A program made the translations under genes and the position numbers. DNA of 64,000 nt. Origin: Paenibacillus glucanolyticus NBRC 15330. Lineage in GTDB: Bacteria; Bacillota; Bacilli; Paenibacillales; Paenibacillaceae. Positions 54,617-63,975 of this stretch are shown piece after piece (position 1 is the first letter of the stretch; every line of letters begins with the position of its first letter). The stretch is from positions 124,001-188,000 of the forward strand of contig NZ_BIMC01000008.1 in assembly GCF_004000885.1 (NCBI RefSeq). Reading direction: 5' to 3'. Below the pieces are notes generated by a model. The model did no database searches. It saw only the letters and a list, made by a program, of their open reading frames with translations, and was not told the origin of the DNA.

Positions 54617-54964
54617 TTGCGAGTTCGGCTGAGGCTCAAGCTTAAGGCTTCACATATTGTTGCAGGACTTTCAGGTATGGGCTCCATATTGCTCTGGCTC
54701 ATCCTTATTTTCTTCAATCCGTATACGGATGGCACGAACTTGAGTCCTGCCTTAAATACTTTTATCATGCTTTTTCTTCCCGGCTGTTTGGCACTTATCG
54801 CAGTGTTCTATTCGTACCGATTGCTGCTGCTGATTGCGTTTGGATGGTCCATACTGCCAAGCTTGTATCTGACGGGGACGCCCGGGATATTTGCTTGGTT
54901 TGGAGTTGCATCGTTAGGCTATTTGTTTGCTTATCTTCTGATGAAACCACGATTAAGAAGCTGA
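54617..54964 (+). CDS. Small membrane protein of unknown function
   Basis: A protein of about 115 residues with a basic N-terminus (RVRLRLKLKAS) and about four TM helices (roughly 10-30, 43-60, 64-80 and 88-108). The open frame reaches back to 54512 but crosses the terminator, so the true start must lie after it. TTG 54617 has GGGGGA at good spacing; ATG 54599 has no ribosome binding site. I do not recognise a family. Confidence 0.55.
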   Translation: MRVRLRLKLKASHIVAGLSGMGSILLWLILIFFNPYTDGTNLSPALNTFIMLFLPGCLALIAVFYSYRLLLLIAFGWSILPSLYLTGTPGIFAWFGVASLGYLFAYLLMKPRLRS

Positions 54965-55038
54965 TGGCGGTACCATTCACAGGTTTGTGGTGGTAAAATA
55001 AGGCTGAATCAGATTTATGATGTTAAGGGAGTGATGGC

Positions 55039-56301
55039 ATGTTTAAACCATGGAAAAAGGGGCTGGCCGCAGTAACCGGCACCTTGACGCTCGCGGTGGC
55101 ACTGGTCGCACCGGGCGTTGCACCAGCTTTTGCCGATGATGTGACAGCCAAGAATACATATCGTATCGTAACACTGGGGGACTCGCTGACCGTTGGGTAT
55201 GAGCCGGGTATGGATCTGAACAGCAAGCCCTATGGCTTTGTTGATCGGCTGTATGAGCAGGGATTGTTCTACGGTCGAACGGAAGCGACGAATTTGGGCA
55301 TCGGCGGTTTGAAGACGGACGGGTTGAACCATTACGTCCAGGCCGTTGCAGATGAACGGGCCATTACAGCAGAGGAAATACAGCCCGGTCTCAGCAGCAT
55401 TGACCCGCGCACCAAGCAGATTGGAGCAGAAGCAGCGAAAGCCAAGCCTGTCATCGCTGACGCAGATCTGATCACGATTACCATCGGCGGGAATGACATG
55501 ATGAGTCTGGTCAGCACGGTGGGAACCCTAAGCGACGAGCAGTTGAAGGCCAAAATGCAGGAACTGTTCAAGCTGTACACGGACAATGTTTCGGCTGTAA
55601 TTACCAATCTGCATACCATGAATCCGGATGCTGCGATTGTAGTGGCCGACCAGTACAATCCGGTACCGAAAATCGCGGACGAAGTCGCATACGCCAAACT
55701 GCTCGCATCATCCGGTGAATTCACGAAGCTGGTGGAAGGCGTGGCTGACGGATTTGCGAGTCAGGGCGTAGATATCAAAGTCGCCCATGTTGCCAAGAAG
55801 TTCGTGGGCTCTGAGCTGACGATGACCCATATCCTGAAAGATGATATTCATCCGAACCAATACGGATATGAGACGATGGCCAGCGTGTTTGCAGAGACGA
55901 TCTGGGGCAGCTATAAGAAACCCCCTGTTCAGGAGGTGGGGCAACCGATGCGCATCGTCGTGAAGGGACAGGAGCTGAATACACCGTTTAAGCCGATTCT
56001 TCGCGACAATCTGAACTACGTAGCTATTCAGGATATCGTGAATGCAGTTGGGGCAACTACAAAATGGGAAAATAAAACGTCCAGTGCAACGATCTCCTTC
56101 GGAGATCAGACCGTTGTGGTGAAGATCGGTGCCAAAACCGTTCAGGTCAACGGAAAGTCTGTACCGATTGATACACCAGCTTTCCTGCAAAAAGTAGGGA
56201 AGGAAGACAAAACCTACGTTCCACTCGCAGTGATTGCAACCGGTCTTGGTTTTGATGTTCAATACAGTTCCAAATTGCGTACGGCATTCATTAATTTGTA
56301 A
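55039..56301 (+). CDS. Secreted SGNH/GDSL hydrolase with copper-amine-oxidase-type stalk domain
   Basis: A 420-residue exported protein. The signal peptide ends at PAFA before DDVTAKN. The SGNH hydrolase (about 35-290) has the catalytic Ser in VTLGDSLTVGYE, block II Gly in GIGGLKTDG, block III ITIGGNDMM and the DxxH pair in DDIHPNQYGYE. Residues 305-420 are a copper-amine-oxidase N-terminal-like stalk domain (YVPLAVIATGLGFDV), common on Paenibacillus exported proteins. Substrate may be a lipid or an ester on a polysaccharide. AGGGAGTG precedes ATG 55039. Monocistronic. Confidence 0.9.
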   Translation: MFKPWKKGLAAVTGTLTLAVALVAPGVAPAFADDVTAKNTYRIVTLGDSLTVGYEPGMDLNSKPYGFVDRLYEQGLFYGRTEATNLGIGGLKTDGLNHYVQAVADERAITAEEIQPGLSSIDPRTKQIGAEAAKAKPVIADADLITITIGGNDMMSLVSTVGTLSDEQLKAKMQELFKLYTDNVSAVITNLHTMNPDAAIVVADQYNPVPKIADEVAYAKLLASSGEFTKLVEGVADGFASQGVDIKVAHVAKKFVGSELTMTHILKDDIHPNQYGYETMASVFAETIWGSYKKPPVQEVGQPMRIVVKGQELNTPFKPILRDNLNYVAIQDIVNAVGATTKWENKTSSATISFGDQTVVVKIGAKTVQVNGKSVPIDTPAFLQKVGKEDKTYVPLAVIATGLGFDVQYSSKLRTAFINL

Positions 56302-56318
56302 TATTCATGCGTAGAATA

Positions 56319-56354
56319 GCTGGACCGACTGAATCAAGCCGGTTCAGCTTTTTT
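56319..56354 (+). terminator. Terminator after the SGNH hydrolase gene
   Basis: Stem AGCTGGACCG.../...CGGTTCAGCT with one mismatch, followed by TTTTTT. Confidence 0.82.
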
Positions 56355-56395
56355 AATGGGAACTTTTTTGAGACATAGGATGAAGACGATCCGGC

Positions 56396-56542
56396 AGCAG
56401 TGTGATGTTATTCATATGAGTTCATTCAGGCCGGTGTTTCGTACTGATTGGCGGCATGATTCCGATGTCGATCGCCATCGAGAAGACCGGGGCTGCCATG
56501 ATCTCGGATATGCTGGTTCAGTCCCTGGGCAGTTATGGGTAG
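56396..56542 (+). pseudogene. Remnant of an SLC13/DASS-type permease gene
   Basis: From 56441 a frame reads VLIGGMIPMSIAIEKTGAAM and continues ISDMLVQSLGSYG before a TAG. This matches the family motif 'LIaGMiPmgiAlekTGaA' of SLC13-type permeases (YfbS-like, with TrkA-C domains). A one-base shift upstream adds SSFRPVF, also in keeping with the family. The rest of the roughly 600-residue protein is absent, so this is a decayed fragment. The remaining 56543-56731 holds only an imperfect hairpin AGCCGGAA-ATC-TTCCGGTT near 56678-56697. Confidence 0.6.
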
Positions 56543-56731
56543 AGGGGATATGGCGGCAGCTTAGGATGAAATGAGTGGACTGCTGGAATTGCAGCGTAAC
56601 GCCTGGTAGAAAGATCTGAAATAAAGTGCTTAACCTCAGCTCGGGCTACCCGCTGGCCAGACACCGTTTTCTAAGTTTGAGCCGGAAATCTTCCGGTTCG
56701 CCTCTTGTTATTCGCCAGCCGATGTTTTATA

Positions 56732-56751
56732 TTGACATAATAGTAGGTCAA
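56732..56751. promoter_or_regulatory. Promoter -35 and candidate operator of the TetR gene
   Basis: TTGAC-N10-GTCAA is an inverted repeat whose left arm is also the -35 box TTGACA (56732-56737). A weak -10 (TAAAAG) follows at 56755 with a 17-base spacer. The layout fits TetR self-repression. Confidence 0.45.
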
Positions 56752-56775
56752 AAATAAAAGAGGTGAACGGAGAAG

Positions 56776-57504
56776 ATGACTCCACGCACGAAGGAGCAAA
56801 ACGAAGAGATCCGGCTGCGGCGTCTGGCGCAAATTCGGAAAGCGGCTGCCGATGTTTTTTTGAATAAAGGACCTTTACTGGAAATCCGCGATGTAGCCGC
56901 ACAGGCGGGACTCGGCTATGGCACGGTATATCATTATTACAGCAATAAGGGCGATCTGCTCCACGATCTGCTGTGGGACGCGTTGGATCGGGCCGGGGAA
57001 TGGCTGGAGGTTCCGATGGAAGCTCCACACGATTCAGATGCGGGGATGGCACCGGCGGGTGGGCATTTCCGCTTGGCTGCTGCGGCGGATACCGGGAACT
57101 CGGCTGCCGCGGGTTCCCGAAGCGGAAGCCGTGTAACGGCCGCAGAGCTTGGCCCCGTCGCTGCCGCTGGTGTCCGGCTGCTGCAGCTTTGGGCGGAGGA
57201 CCACGCCCTGTACCTGCTGCATAAGCTGGCCGGTGAGGGCTTTGCCGCGCTGCCTGAAGGGCGCTCGATCCCGCTCTTGGCTGCCTTTCGCCGGGAGGTG
57301 CTCACGCCGCTTGCCGCGCTGCTGAGAAGCGGGCATACGGCGGACGGGGCAGCCGCTTCCGGCGGAAACGCTGCGGAGCCGCAGGATCTGCTGCAGCACG
57401 CGGAGATGCTGCTGGCCGCCTTGGTCGGCTGCGCCTCGCTTTCGCTGCGCCGCGGAAAGCTGCACGAAGAGGCCAAGGATATCGCCCGGTTATTAAAATT
57501 ATAA
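56776..57504 (+). CDS. TetR-family transcriptional regulator
   Basis: A 242-residue regulator. The N-terminal helix-turn-helix (about 15-65) reads IRDVAAQAGLGYGTVYHYYSNKGDLL. The ligand-binding part (about 75-242) is Ala/Gly-rich and encoded by unusually GC-rich DNA (about 57000-57480). A low-complexity stretch near 90-125 is not typical of TetR folds. AAAGAGGTGA precedes ATG 56776. map follows 27 bases later. Its target beyond its own gene cannot be seen. Confidence 0.88.
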   Translation: MTPRTKEQNEEIRLRRLAQIRKAAADVFLNKGPLLEIRDVAAQAGLGYGTVYHYYSNKGDLLHDLLWDALDRAGEWLEVPMEAPHDSDAGMAPAGGHFRLAAAADTGNSAAAGSRSGSRVTAAELGPVAAAGVRLLQLWAEDHALYLLHKLAGEGFAALPEGRSIPLLAAFRREVLTPLAALLRSGHTADGAAASGGNAAEPQDLLQHAEMLLAALVGCASLSLRRGKLHEEAKDIARLLKL

Positions 57505-57531
57505 AATGGATAAGGAGCGAATAAACAAAAG

Positions 57532-58278
57532 ATGGTTATCTTAAAATCACTTAGGGAAATCGAAGAGATGAAGCCGGCGAGCCAAATCGTTGCGGACTGC
57601 TACCGCGAGGTGACCAAGCTGATTGAGCCTGGGATCACCACCCGGGAGATCAATGACTTTGTTGCCAGACACATCACTAAGCTGGGCGGCAAGCAGTTTA
57701 CGAAGGGGTACAACGGTTTCCCCGCCGAAACCTGCACTTCGGTGAACGATGTGGTGGCCCACGGCATTCCTTCAAACCGGGTGCTTATGAATGGCGACTT
57801 GCTGAAGCTCGACATCGTCGTGGAATATGGCGGATGGTTCGGCGATTCCTGCCATTGTTATGCGGTGGGCAATATCCGGCCGGAAGCGCAAAAATTAATG
57901 AAGGTGACCAAGGAATGCCTGGATCTGGGGATCGCCCGGGCTATCCCAGGGGGCCGGCTCGGTGACATAACGTCGGCGATACAACAGCATGCGGAAGCGA
58001 ATGGGTATTCGGTCGTGCGTGATCTGCTGGCTCACGGGATCGGGCGGAGCCTGCACGAGGAGCCTAACTACGTGCATATCGGCGTAGCTGGCAAAGGCAT
58101 CCGGCTAAAGGAAGGCATGGTGTTTACCATCGAACCGATGATCAACGAAGGTACGTTCCATATCACGATTGACGACGATCAGTGGACGGCGAGAACGGCC
58201 GACGGCAAGTTGTCGGCGCAATATGAGCATACGATTGCAATTACGCCGGATGGACCACTGATTTTAACGGCCCAGTAA
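57532..58278 (+). CDS. map: Methionine aminopeptidase, type I
   Basis: A 248-residue metalloprotease that removes N-terminal methionine. Metal ligands lie in KLDIVVEYGGWFGDSCH (Asp pair), AHGIGRSLHEEP (His), FTIEPMIN (Glu) and YEHTIAI (Glu). The first residue of the usual GHGIG motif is Ala here. It resembles the second Bacillus enzyme (MapB/YflG) and is not in a ribosomal operon. AAGGAG is at a long 14-base spacing from ATG 57532. Confidence 0.93.
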   Translation: MVILKSLREIEEMKPASQIVADCYREVTKLIEPGITTREINDFVARHITKLGGKQFTKGYNGFPAETCTSVNDVVAHGIPSNRVLMNGDLLKLDIVVEYGGWFGDSCHCYAVGNIRPEAQKLMKVTKECLDLGIARAIPGGRLGDITSAIQQHAEANGYSVVRDLLAHGIGRSLHEEPNYVHIGVAGKGIRLKEGMVFTIEPMINEGTFHITIDDDQWTARTADGKLSAQYEHTIAITPDGPLILTAQ

Positions 58279-58789
58279 GAATGGAGGCGAACGGTCGCCT
58301 TAGGCGAAGTCGCCCATATTCGGAGTCCCGCGCGATGCCTGCGCGATGGTAAAATGTCCCCGGGAAAGGGGGGAAGATCATCGTCCGTATGATGGATCGC
58401 TTGAATGCCGGGTTCTTGTCACTCGACAATGAAACGTCGCACAATGGTTTTAACTCCACATTCTCCTAAACGTATTCGATCTGTTGATAGACACAAAGGA
58501 TTTCCCTTTTGCATCGAATCGGGGTGCAAAGTTCCAAGTAAATATCCGTTACAAAAGCCTCCATTCCGTCCGCTCGGACCCGTATGGGGGCATTTTGAAT
58601 TTTGTCCCCCCGAAGCCACGCCCCCTGCAAACCCCAACGAGCTAGCAGGAAATTACATGCCCCGAGGCTAATACTTCCAGTTGAGACTTCGTACCTCATC
58701 GTAAAAATACGCATCATTTCCGTAGGAATGACTACGCTGGTTCCATTTGATTGTTGATATGCTTGAAAAAGCCGGAGGTGCAAGGGCAG
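58279..58789. other. Gene-free 510-bp stretch with hairpins
   Basis: No convincing gene. The left part has short GC-rich hairpins (GGCGA-ACGG-TCGCC and neighbours near 58285-58312) and CGCGCGATGCCTGCGCG. The middle (about 58490-58670) has overlapping frames on both strands, with no ribosome binding sites and odd composition. I see no promoter with confidence. It may hold a non-coding element or a decayed repeat. Confidence 0.4.
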
Positions 58790-60622
58790 ATGAAGAACCG
58801 CTTCAAAAATCCGCTAAGCCGCATGAATATTAAACAGCAGATGATTCTGCTGTTCCTGGTGCTGGTCATCCCGTTGTTTGCACTCAACGCCTACGGGAAT
58901 TCCATGGCTGGTCAAATTCTGAAGCGCCATGTGACCAATGCCTATATCGAGCTGAACAAACAGAATTTCAAGCTCATCAACCGGGACATTGAAACCGTTA
59001 ACAAAGTAACCTCTACAGTCATTCAGAACTCGCAGATCCAGCAGCTCGGCACCTTTTCCGAGGGGAGTGTTCTGGAGCGGGTGAAGAACTATGAACGCCT
59101 TGAAAAGATGCTGTTTTCCTTCTCCCAGGAGACGGATGAGCGCGAACCGGTTTATTACTCACTCTATGTGTATGACCCCGACAACAGTTACTTTTTTGCT
59201 CCTTATTACCCCGAACGCAGAAAAGCAGGCGTGTATTTCTTCTCGGACGAGAATGAGAAGCCAGCTTGGTTTGATGAAGCCGTGGCGATGAAGGGCAACG
59301 GATATTTGCGGCGCATGGAGCATCTGTCACCCCCGGTGCAAGGACGCAAGGATCAAGAGACCCTAAGCTACGTAAGGGCCGTCAACAATATTTATCAGGG
59401 CGGAACCATCGGCGTTCTGGTTGTTACCAATCTGGATGCGCGGATCGGAGAGTCCTTATCAACGGTATCCATACCGGACGGGGAGCTCTATTTGACGGAC
59501 TGGAACAACAATATTTTGACTTCATCGGTAAAAGGCTTGGCGGGGACGCTTGAGCTGCCGCCCGAGGTTGATCCGGGCAGCTCTACCATGGGCGTCATGG
59601 ACGTTATCACCTCGGATTTCATCTACGTCATCGATTATAACTATATGCTTCAGCAGAAGCTGGTCTATAAGGTTCCTGTCAAAACGCTGCTCGCCCAGCA
59701 AAGCGAGATGAAGCGGGTCATCCAGGTCATCTCGATCGCTTATTTTGTTGTGGGCCTAATCATCGTCTTTTATTTCTGGCAGTCGTTGATGACACCGCTC
59801 CAGAAGCTGGCCCATTTTGTACGGCGCTATGAACCGGGGAACATTGTGCCGGAAACACCGTATCGGCGCAGAAAGGATGAGGTCAGTGTCCTGATCTCCA
59901 CGATTTATGACATGGCCCGCCGATTGAATGATCTGATCCATTACAAATACCGTATGGATTTGAAGCAGAAGGAGGCGCAATTGCAGCTTCTCTACCAGCA
60001 GATAAATCCTCATCTGCTGTACAACACGCTGGAGAGCATTTACTGGAAGAGCACGATGGAAGGGAATACGGAGTCTGCCGAAATGATCAAGGATCTGTCC
60101 AAATTGATGAAGATCAGTCTCAGCAGAGGCCGGGATCTCATTACGCTTGGGGAAGAGCTTGAGCATGCGGGGGCTTATATTAATCTCCAGCTGAATCGTT
60201 ATGATTACCAGTTCGCGGTCCACTGGGAGGTTCCGGAGGATTTGCTGGTGAATCATGTGCCGAAGATTACGCTGCAGCCGCTGCTGGAGAATGCCATTAT
60301 TCACGGCATTAAAAATATGGGCGAGGACGGAATCATCCGCATATCCGGTCATCTGGAGGATGGACACTGCCGGATTGTCATCGAGGACAACGGCTATCGT
60401 CCGGTCAATTACGAATCCATCCGCAGGCTGCTGTATGATGAAGCCCCGGATCATTCACTGGGCTATGGCATCCGCAATATCCATGAGCGGATTCAGCTGC
60501 ATTATGGAAGTGGATACGGACTGCAATATGAACCAAGAGATGAAGGGGGGACCCGGGTGACCATTACGATCCCCCGGATGGAAGCAACAACCATTATCTT
60601 AAACGAACAGGAGGTCTCCTGA
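58790..60622 (+). CDS. YesM-type sensor histidine kinase (second system)
   Basis: A 610-residue sensor kinase with TM helices near 15-38 and 305-328 flanking an extracellular sensor domain. A HAMP region and a LytS/YesM-type kinase core follow. His408 lies in QINPHLLYNTLES, the N box in LLENAIIHG (N501) and the ATP site in IEDNGYRPVN, where the usual second Gly pattern is changed. GGAGGTG supports ATG 58790. It is coupled to the response regulator by a TGATG overlap and probably controls the transporter genes downstream. Confidence 0.9.
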   Translation: MKNRFKNPLSRMNIKQQMILLFLVLVIPLFALNAYGNSMAGQILKRHVTNAYIELNKQNFKLINRDIETVNKVTSTVIQNSQIQQLGTFSEGSVLERVKNYERLEKMLFSFSQETDEREPVYYSLYVYDPDNSYFFAPYYPERRKAGVYFFSDENEKPAWFDEAVAMKGNGYLRRMEHLSPPVQGRKDQETLSYVRAVNNIYQGGTIGVLVVTNLDARIGESLSTVSIPDGELYLTDWNNNILTSSVKGLAGTLELPPEVDPGSSTMGVMDVITSDFIYVIDYNYMLQQKLVYKVPVKTLLAQQSEMKRVIQVISIAYFVVGLIIVFYFWQSLMTPLQKLAHFVRRYEPGNIVPETPYRRRKDEVSVLISTIYDMARRLNDLIHYKYRMDLKQKEAQLQLLYQQINPHLLYNTLESIYWKSTMEGNTESAEMIKDLSKLMKISLSRGRDLITLGEELEHAGAYINLQLNRYDYQFAVHWEVPEDLLVNHVPKITLQPLLENAIIHGIKNMGEDGIIRISGHLEDGHCRIVIEDNGYRPVNYESIRRLLYDEAPDHSLGYGIRNIHERIQLHYGSGYGLQYEPRDEGGTRVTITIPRMEATTIILNEQEVS

Positions 60623-61944
60623 TGTACAACATTTTGGTGGTAGACGACGAACCGTTGATATGCAAAGGCTTAGCGGGACTGCTAACGTCTTCGGGGCTTG
60701 CCATAGACGACATTGCAACGGCCTATAGCGGGCAGGAGGCGCTGGATTACATACGAATGGGAGATATTGATCTGCTGGTCACCGATATCCAGATGGGTGA
60801 GATGAACGGCATCGAGCTGATGCAGCAGGCCAAGATTGTGAAGCCATGGGTCCAGACCATCATTATTTCAGCCCATGAAACGTTCCAATACGCGCAGCGG
60901 GCGCTCCAGCTCGGGGCAAGGGATTATTTGATCAAACCGCTGAACAGCGAGCAGTTTCTGGATTCGGTTCGCAGTGTACTGCTGAAGCTGGATAAACCTG
61001 CACCTCAGGTAGAGCAGTTTCTCATGGCGGACAATGAGCATTTTCGGATGGATGAGCCTCCGTCCGGGAGAACGGAGCGGCTGAATCAGCGGCTTGCAAC
61101 CGAGCCGGAGCAGTCAGAGTTAGCCGATCTGCACGACGAGTCGGAGCTCGGCTTGATCGGTCCTTATTTTGCCGTCATCAAGATGAAGCTTGCCCTGAAG
61201 CAAGGCACCGAATCTTCTTTTTCCTCACAAGACATACGCCTGATTCAATACGCAACGCTGAATATTGCCAAAGAGCTGCTGGAGCAGGAGCCGCACACCC
61301 TGGCGTTCTACTCGCCGGAGCGGGATATCAACATCATCCTTCAATGGAGCGAACAGGAAATGGAGGAGAATGCGGGCGGAAAGATCCATCACCTGGAGAT
61401 GATTGGCCGGAGCCTGCACCACCACGTGGAGCAGCACCTGAAGCAGAGCTGTACCGTGGGAATAAGCCAAATCCTGAGGGGGACCGAATTTTTGAGCGTG
61501 CTCAGCCGTCAGGCGGATAAGGCGATGCTGTGGAGCCAGCAGCTGCATGATTTTCATGTGTTTTATTACGGGGACTTTAATTGGCACAACTATGCCCATG
61601 AAACGTCGCAGGAGGTGCTTTCGAGCCAGAGCAACCGGATCGTTGAGAATACCAGGCAGTACATCGAGGATCATTACCGTCAGAAGGGACTTACGATACA
61701 TGAGGTGGCCAAGAACAATCACGTGAGCCCGAACTACTTAAGTTATCTGTTCAAAAAATATACCGGCAGCAGCCTATGGGAGTATGTGGTCAAGCTTCGG
61801 ATGGAAGAGAGCAGGTCTCTGATCCTGAACACGGATCTTCGCCGGTACGAGATTGCCGAGCGGGTCGGCTATGAGTCCCCGGAGCATTTTAGCAAAATCT
61901 TCAAAAAGTACTTCGGCGTCAGCCCCAGTGAGTTAAAGAAGTAA
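60622..61944 (+). CDS. YesN-type response regulator, AraC family (second system)
   Basis: A 440-residue response regulator. Receiver: VVDDE, phospho-acceptor Asp55 in LLVTDIQMG, and Lys in LIKPL. A middle region follows, then an AraC-type double helix-turn-helix in the last 100 residues (EIAERVGYESPEHFSKIFKKYFG). AGGAGGT lies 7-12 bases before ATG 60622. The likely targets are the two permease genes and the binding-protein gene downstream. Confidence 0.92.
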   Translation: MYNILVVDDEPLICKGLAGLLTSSGLAIDDIATAYSGQEALDYIRMGDIDLLVTDIQMGEMNGIELMQQAKIVKPWVQTIIISAHETFQYAQRALQLGARDYLIKPLNSEQFLDSVRSVLLKLDKPAPQVEQFLMADNEHFRMDEPPSGRTERLNQRLATEPEQSELADLHDESELGLIGPYFAVIKMKLALKQGTESSFSSQDIRLIQYATLNIAKELLEQEPHTLAFYSPERDINIILQWSEQEMEENAGGKIHHLEMIGRSLHHHVEQHLKQSCTVGISQILRGTEFLSVLSRQADKAMLWSQQLHDFHVFYYGDFNWHNYAHETSQEVLSSQSNRIVENTRQYIEDHYRQKGLTIHEVAKNNHVSPNYLSYLFKKYTGSSLWEYVVKLRMEESRSLILNTDLRRYEIAERVGYESPEHFSKIFKKYFGVSPSELKK

Positions 61945-62041
61945 GAACGGTCATACTTCACATAGTTTTAGACATGTTCGAAGGCTCCCCTGCTTTTTTA
62001 AAATAAAAGCTAGACATTAAATAAAGGAATGAGGGAGTCTG

Positions 62042-62977
62042 ATGGAAGAAACGGTCATGTCACAAGGCCAGGCTCTGACGGAGCCCGGTCATCGTACCCG
62101 GCAGGAGCACAAGCGAAAGCCGCTGTGGAGGAAGTATTTATGGGGGTATTTATTCCTCGTTCCGGCTATTGCGATCTTTATCGTGTTTTTATGGGTGCCG
62201 ATATTTAAAGGGATCTTTTACAGCTTTTTTCATATCGATTTTGTCAAAGGAAACACCTTCGTCGGGTTGGATAATTACGCCAACGTTCTGAGTAATCCCG
62301 ACCTGCTGCTTTCCGTTCGTAATACACTCTATTTCATGCTGTTAACGTTTGTGATCGGCTTCTGGGTGCCGATAGCGGCTTCCATTGCCATCTCGGAGCT
62401 GAAGCTGTTCCAGGGCTTCGCCCGGATCGCGGCTTATCTTCCGTTTGTTGTACCCGGTGTCGTGCTCTACGGCATGTGGAGATGGATGTATGATCCGGTA
62501 GGTCCGATCAATGCCTTGTTTGGCTTCTTCGGGGCAGAGCCGGTATCGTTTATATCGGATAGCCGCTTCTCGATGGTGGCACTGGTCGTGATGGAAACGT
62601 GGCAGCAATTCGGCTCGGCAATGCTGATCTATCTGGCGGGGGTGCTCAGCATACCTAAAGATTGGTATGAAGCCGCCGAAATCGACGGTGCGGGCGTATG
62701 GGCCCGGATCAAATATATTACGCTTCCCTCGATGCGCAATCTGATTATACTCATGTTGATTCTGCAGCTGATCGGTACTTCACAGGCGTATCAATCGCAG
62801 CTCGCGATGCTGGACGGTGGTCCGAACAAGGCCACGCTCACCTATGCTCTCCTCACCGTAAAATATGCGTTTAACCAGCTGGATTACGGGGCGGGAACCG
62901 CAATGGGCGTCTTGATGTTCCTCGTGCTGAGCATACTTGGCATCCTGCAATTCAAGATGAACAGGGAGGAGTACTAG
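62042..62977 (+). CDS. Sugar ABC transporter permease, MalF/UgpA-type
   Basis: A 311-residue six-TM permease. The EAA loop reads YEAAEIDGAGVWARIKYITLP. The N-terminal tail of about 35 residues is polar and basic. It pairs with the permease 1 base downstream. No hydrolase is near, so the sugar cannot be guessed. GAGGGAG precedes ATG 62042. Confidence 0.92.
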   Translation: MEETVMSQGQALTEPGHRTRQEHKRKPLWRKYLWGYLFLVPAIAIFIVFLWVPIFKGIFYSFFHIDFVKGNTFVGLDNYANVLSNPDLLLSVRNTLYFMLLTFVIGFWVPIAASIAISELKLFQGFARIAAYLPFVVPGVVLYGMWRWMYDPVGPINALFGFFGAEPVSFISDSRFSMVALVVMETWQQFGSAMLIYLAGVLSIPKDWYEAAEIDGAGVWARIKYITLPSMRNLIILMLILQLIGTSQAYQSQLAMLDGGPNKATLTYALLTVKYAFNQLDYGAGTAMGVLMFLVLSILGILQFKMNREEY

Positions 62978-62978
62978 G

Positions 62979-63845
62979 ATGAAAGAGAGAGGCATATTAT
63001 CGACTTCGGATTTGAGAAAACCCTTGAATCAAGTGGTTTACGGCTTTATGGTGCTGTGTATTGCGGCAATGGCTTTTACGATGCTGTATCCGATCGGCAT
63101 GACGATGTTCAACGGCCTGAAGAGCAACCAGGAGATCAACACGTTTCCTCCGCGATTTTTCCCTTCGGAGTGGCATTGGGATAACTTCCCGAAGGGGTGG
63201 GATTACATTGATCTGCCGATGTTTCTCAAGAATACGCTGTTTATTTTTGGCGGTAATTTGCTGGTGACCATTCTGGTATTGGGCCTTGCGGCATTCAGCA
63301 TTTCGCGCATTAAAGTTCCGTATCACCGGGCGATTTATTTCTTCATTCTCATGACCTTGTTTATACCGGCATCGAGTTATATGATTCCGAATTTCGTCAA
63401 TTTGAAGGAGCTGGGGCTGCTGAATTCCTACTGGGCGTTCTGGCTGCCGGCAGGGGCGAACGCTTACTTCTTCCTGTTGATTAAAAACTTCTTCGATGGC
63501 ATTCATCCCGAGATATTCGAGGCGGCGCGCATCGACGGCGCTTCGGAGATCAGCAGCTTTCTGCGTATCGCGATTCCGCTGTCGGTCCCGATTTTTGCAA
63601 CGCTTGCGATTTTTATTTTCTCGACTGCGTGGAATGATTGGTTCTGGCCGTCCCTTGTGATGCAGACACAGGACAAATACACACTGGCAACAGCCATCTA
63701 CAAGTATGTGATCAATGCACGGAACCTGGACAGCAGCATTAAATTCGCGATCCTGTTCATGGTGATGGTGCCGCCTATCTTTGTGTTTCTGCTGTTCCAG
63801 AAGTTTATCATGCGCAGCGTCAGCCTCTCGGCCGTCAAAGGGTAG
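62979..63845 (+). CDS. Sugar ABC transporter permease, MalG/UgpE-type
   Basis: A 288-residue six-TM permease. The EAA loop reads FEAARIDGASEISSFLRIAIP. The end, FIMRSVSLSAVKG, is typical of the MalG/UgpE group. It starts just after the stop of its partner, with GGGAGGAG inside the previous frame. It completes the membrane part of an importer whose binding protein begins at the window edge. Confidence 0.92.
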   Translation: MKERGILSTSDLRKPLNQVVYGFMVLCIAAMAFTMLYPIGMTMFNGLKSNQEINTFPPRFFPSEWHWDNFPKGWDYIDLPMFLKNTLFIFGGNLLVTILVLGLAAFSISRIKVPYHRAIYFFILMTLFIPASSYMIPNFVNLKELGLLNSYWAFWLPAGANAYFFLLIKNFFDGIHPEIFEAARIDGASEISSFLRIAIPLSVPIFATLAIFIFSTAWNDWFWPSLVMQTQDKYTLATAIYKYVINARNLDSSIKFAILFMVMVPPIFVFLLFQKFIMRSVSLSAVKG

Positions 63846-63975
63846 AAATAGCGTTTGCATGATCGTAGGCCTGCACATGATCGTCATATGAATGCACATC
63901 GTTCTTTCAGCGTTCCGCTTTTATGATGGAGATAGGAAAGAACATATTATTTCAATAAGGAAAAGGGGAGTATCC

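Noticed and set aside
56356..56574. 72-residue frame on the plus strand
   Set aside because: The neighbouring frame carries the conserved SLC13 motif, so this is an out-of-frame reading of a pseudogene scrap.
58405..58783. Frames of 88 (plus) and 105 (minus) residues
   Set aside because: They overlap each other on opposite strands, lack ribosome binding sites and show no known motif; treated as a non-coding stretch.
62997..63899. 300-residue open frame on the minus strand
   Set aside because: Opposite a clear MalG-type permease; the His/Arg/Gln-rich product is typical of a reversed membrane-protein gene.
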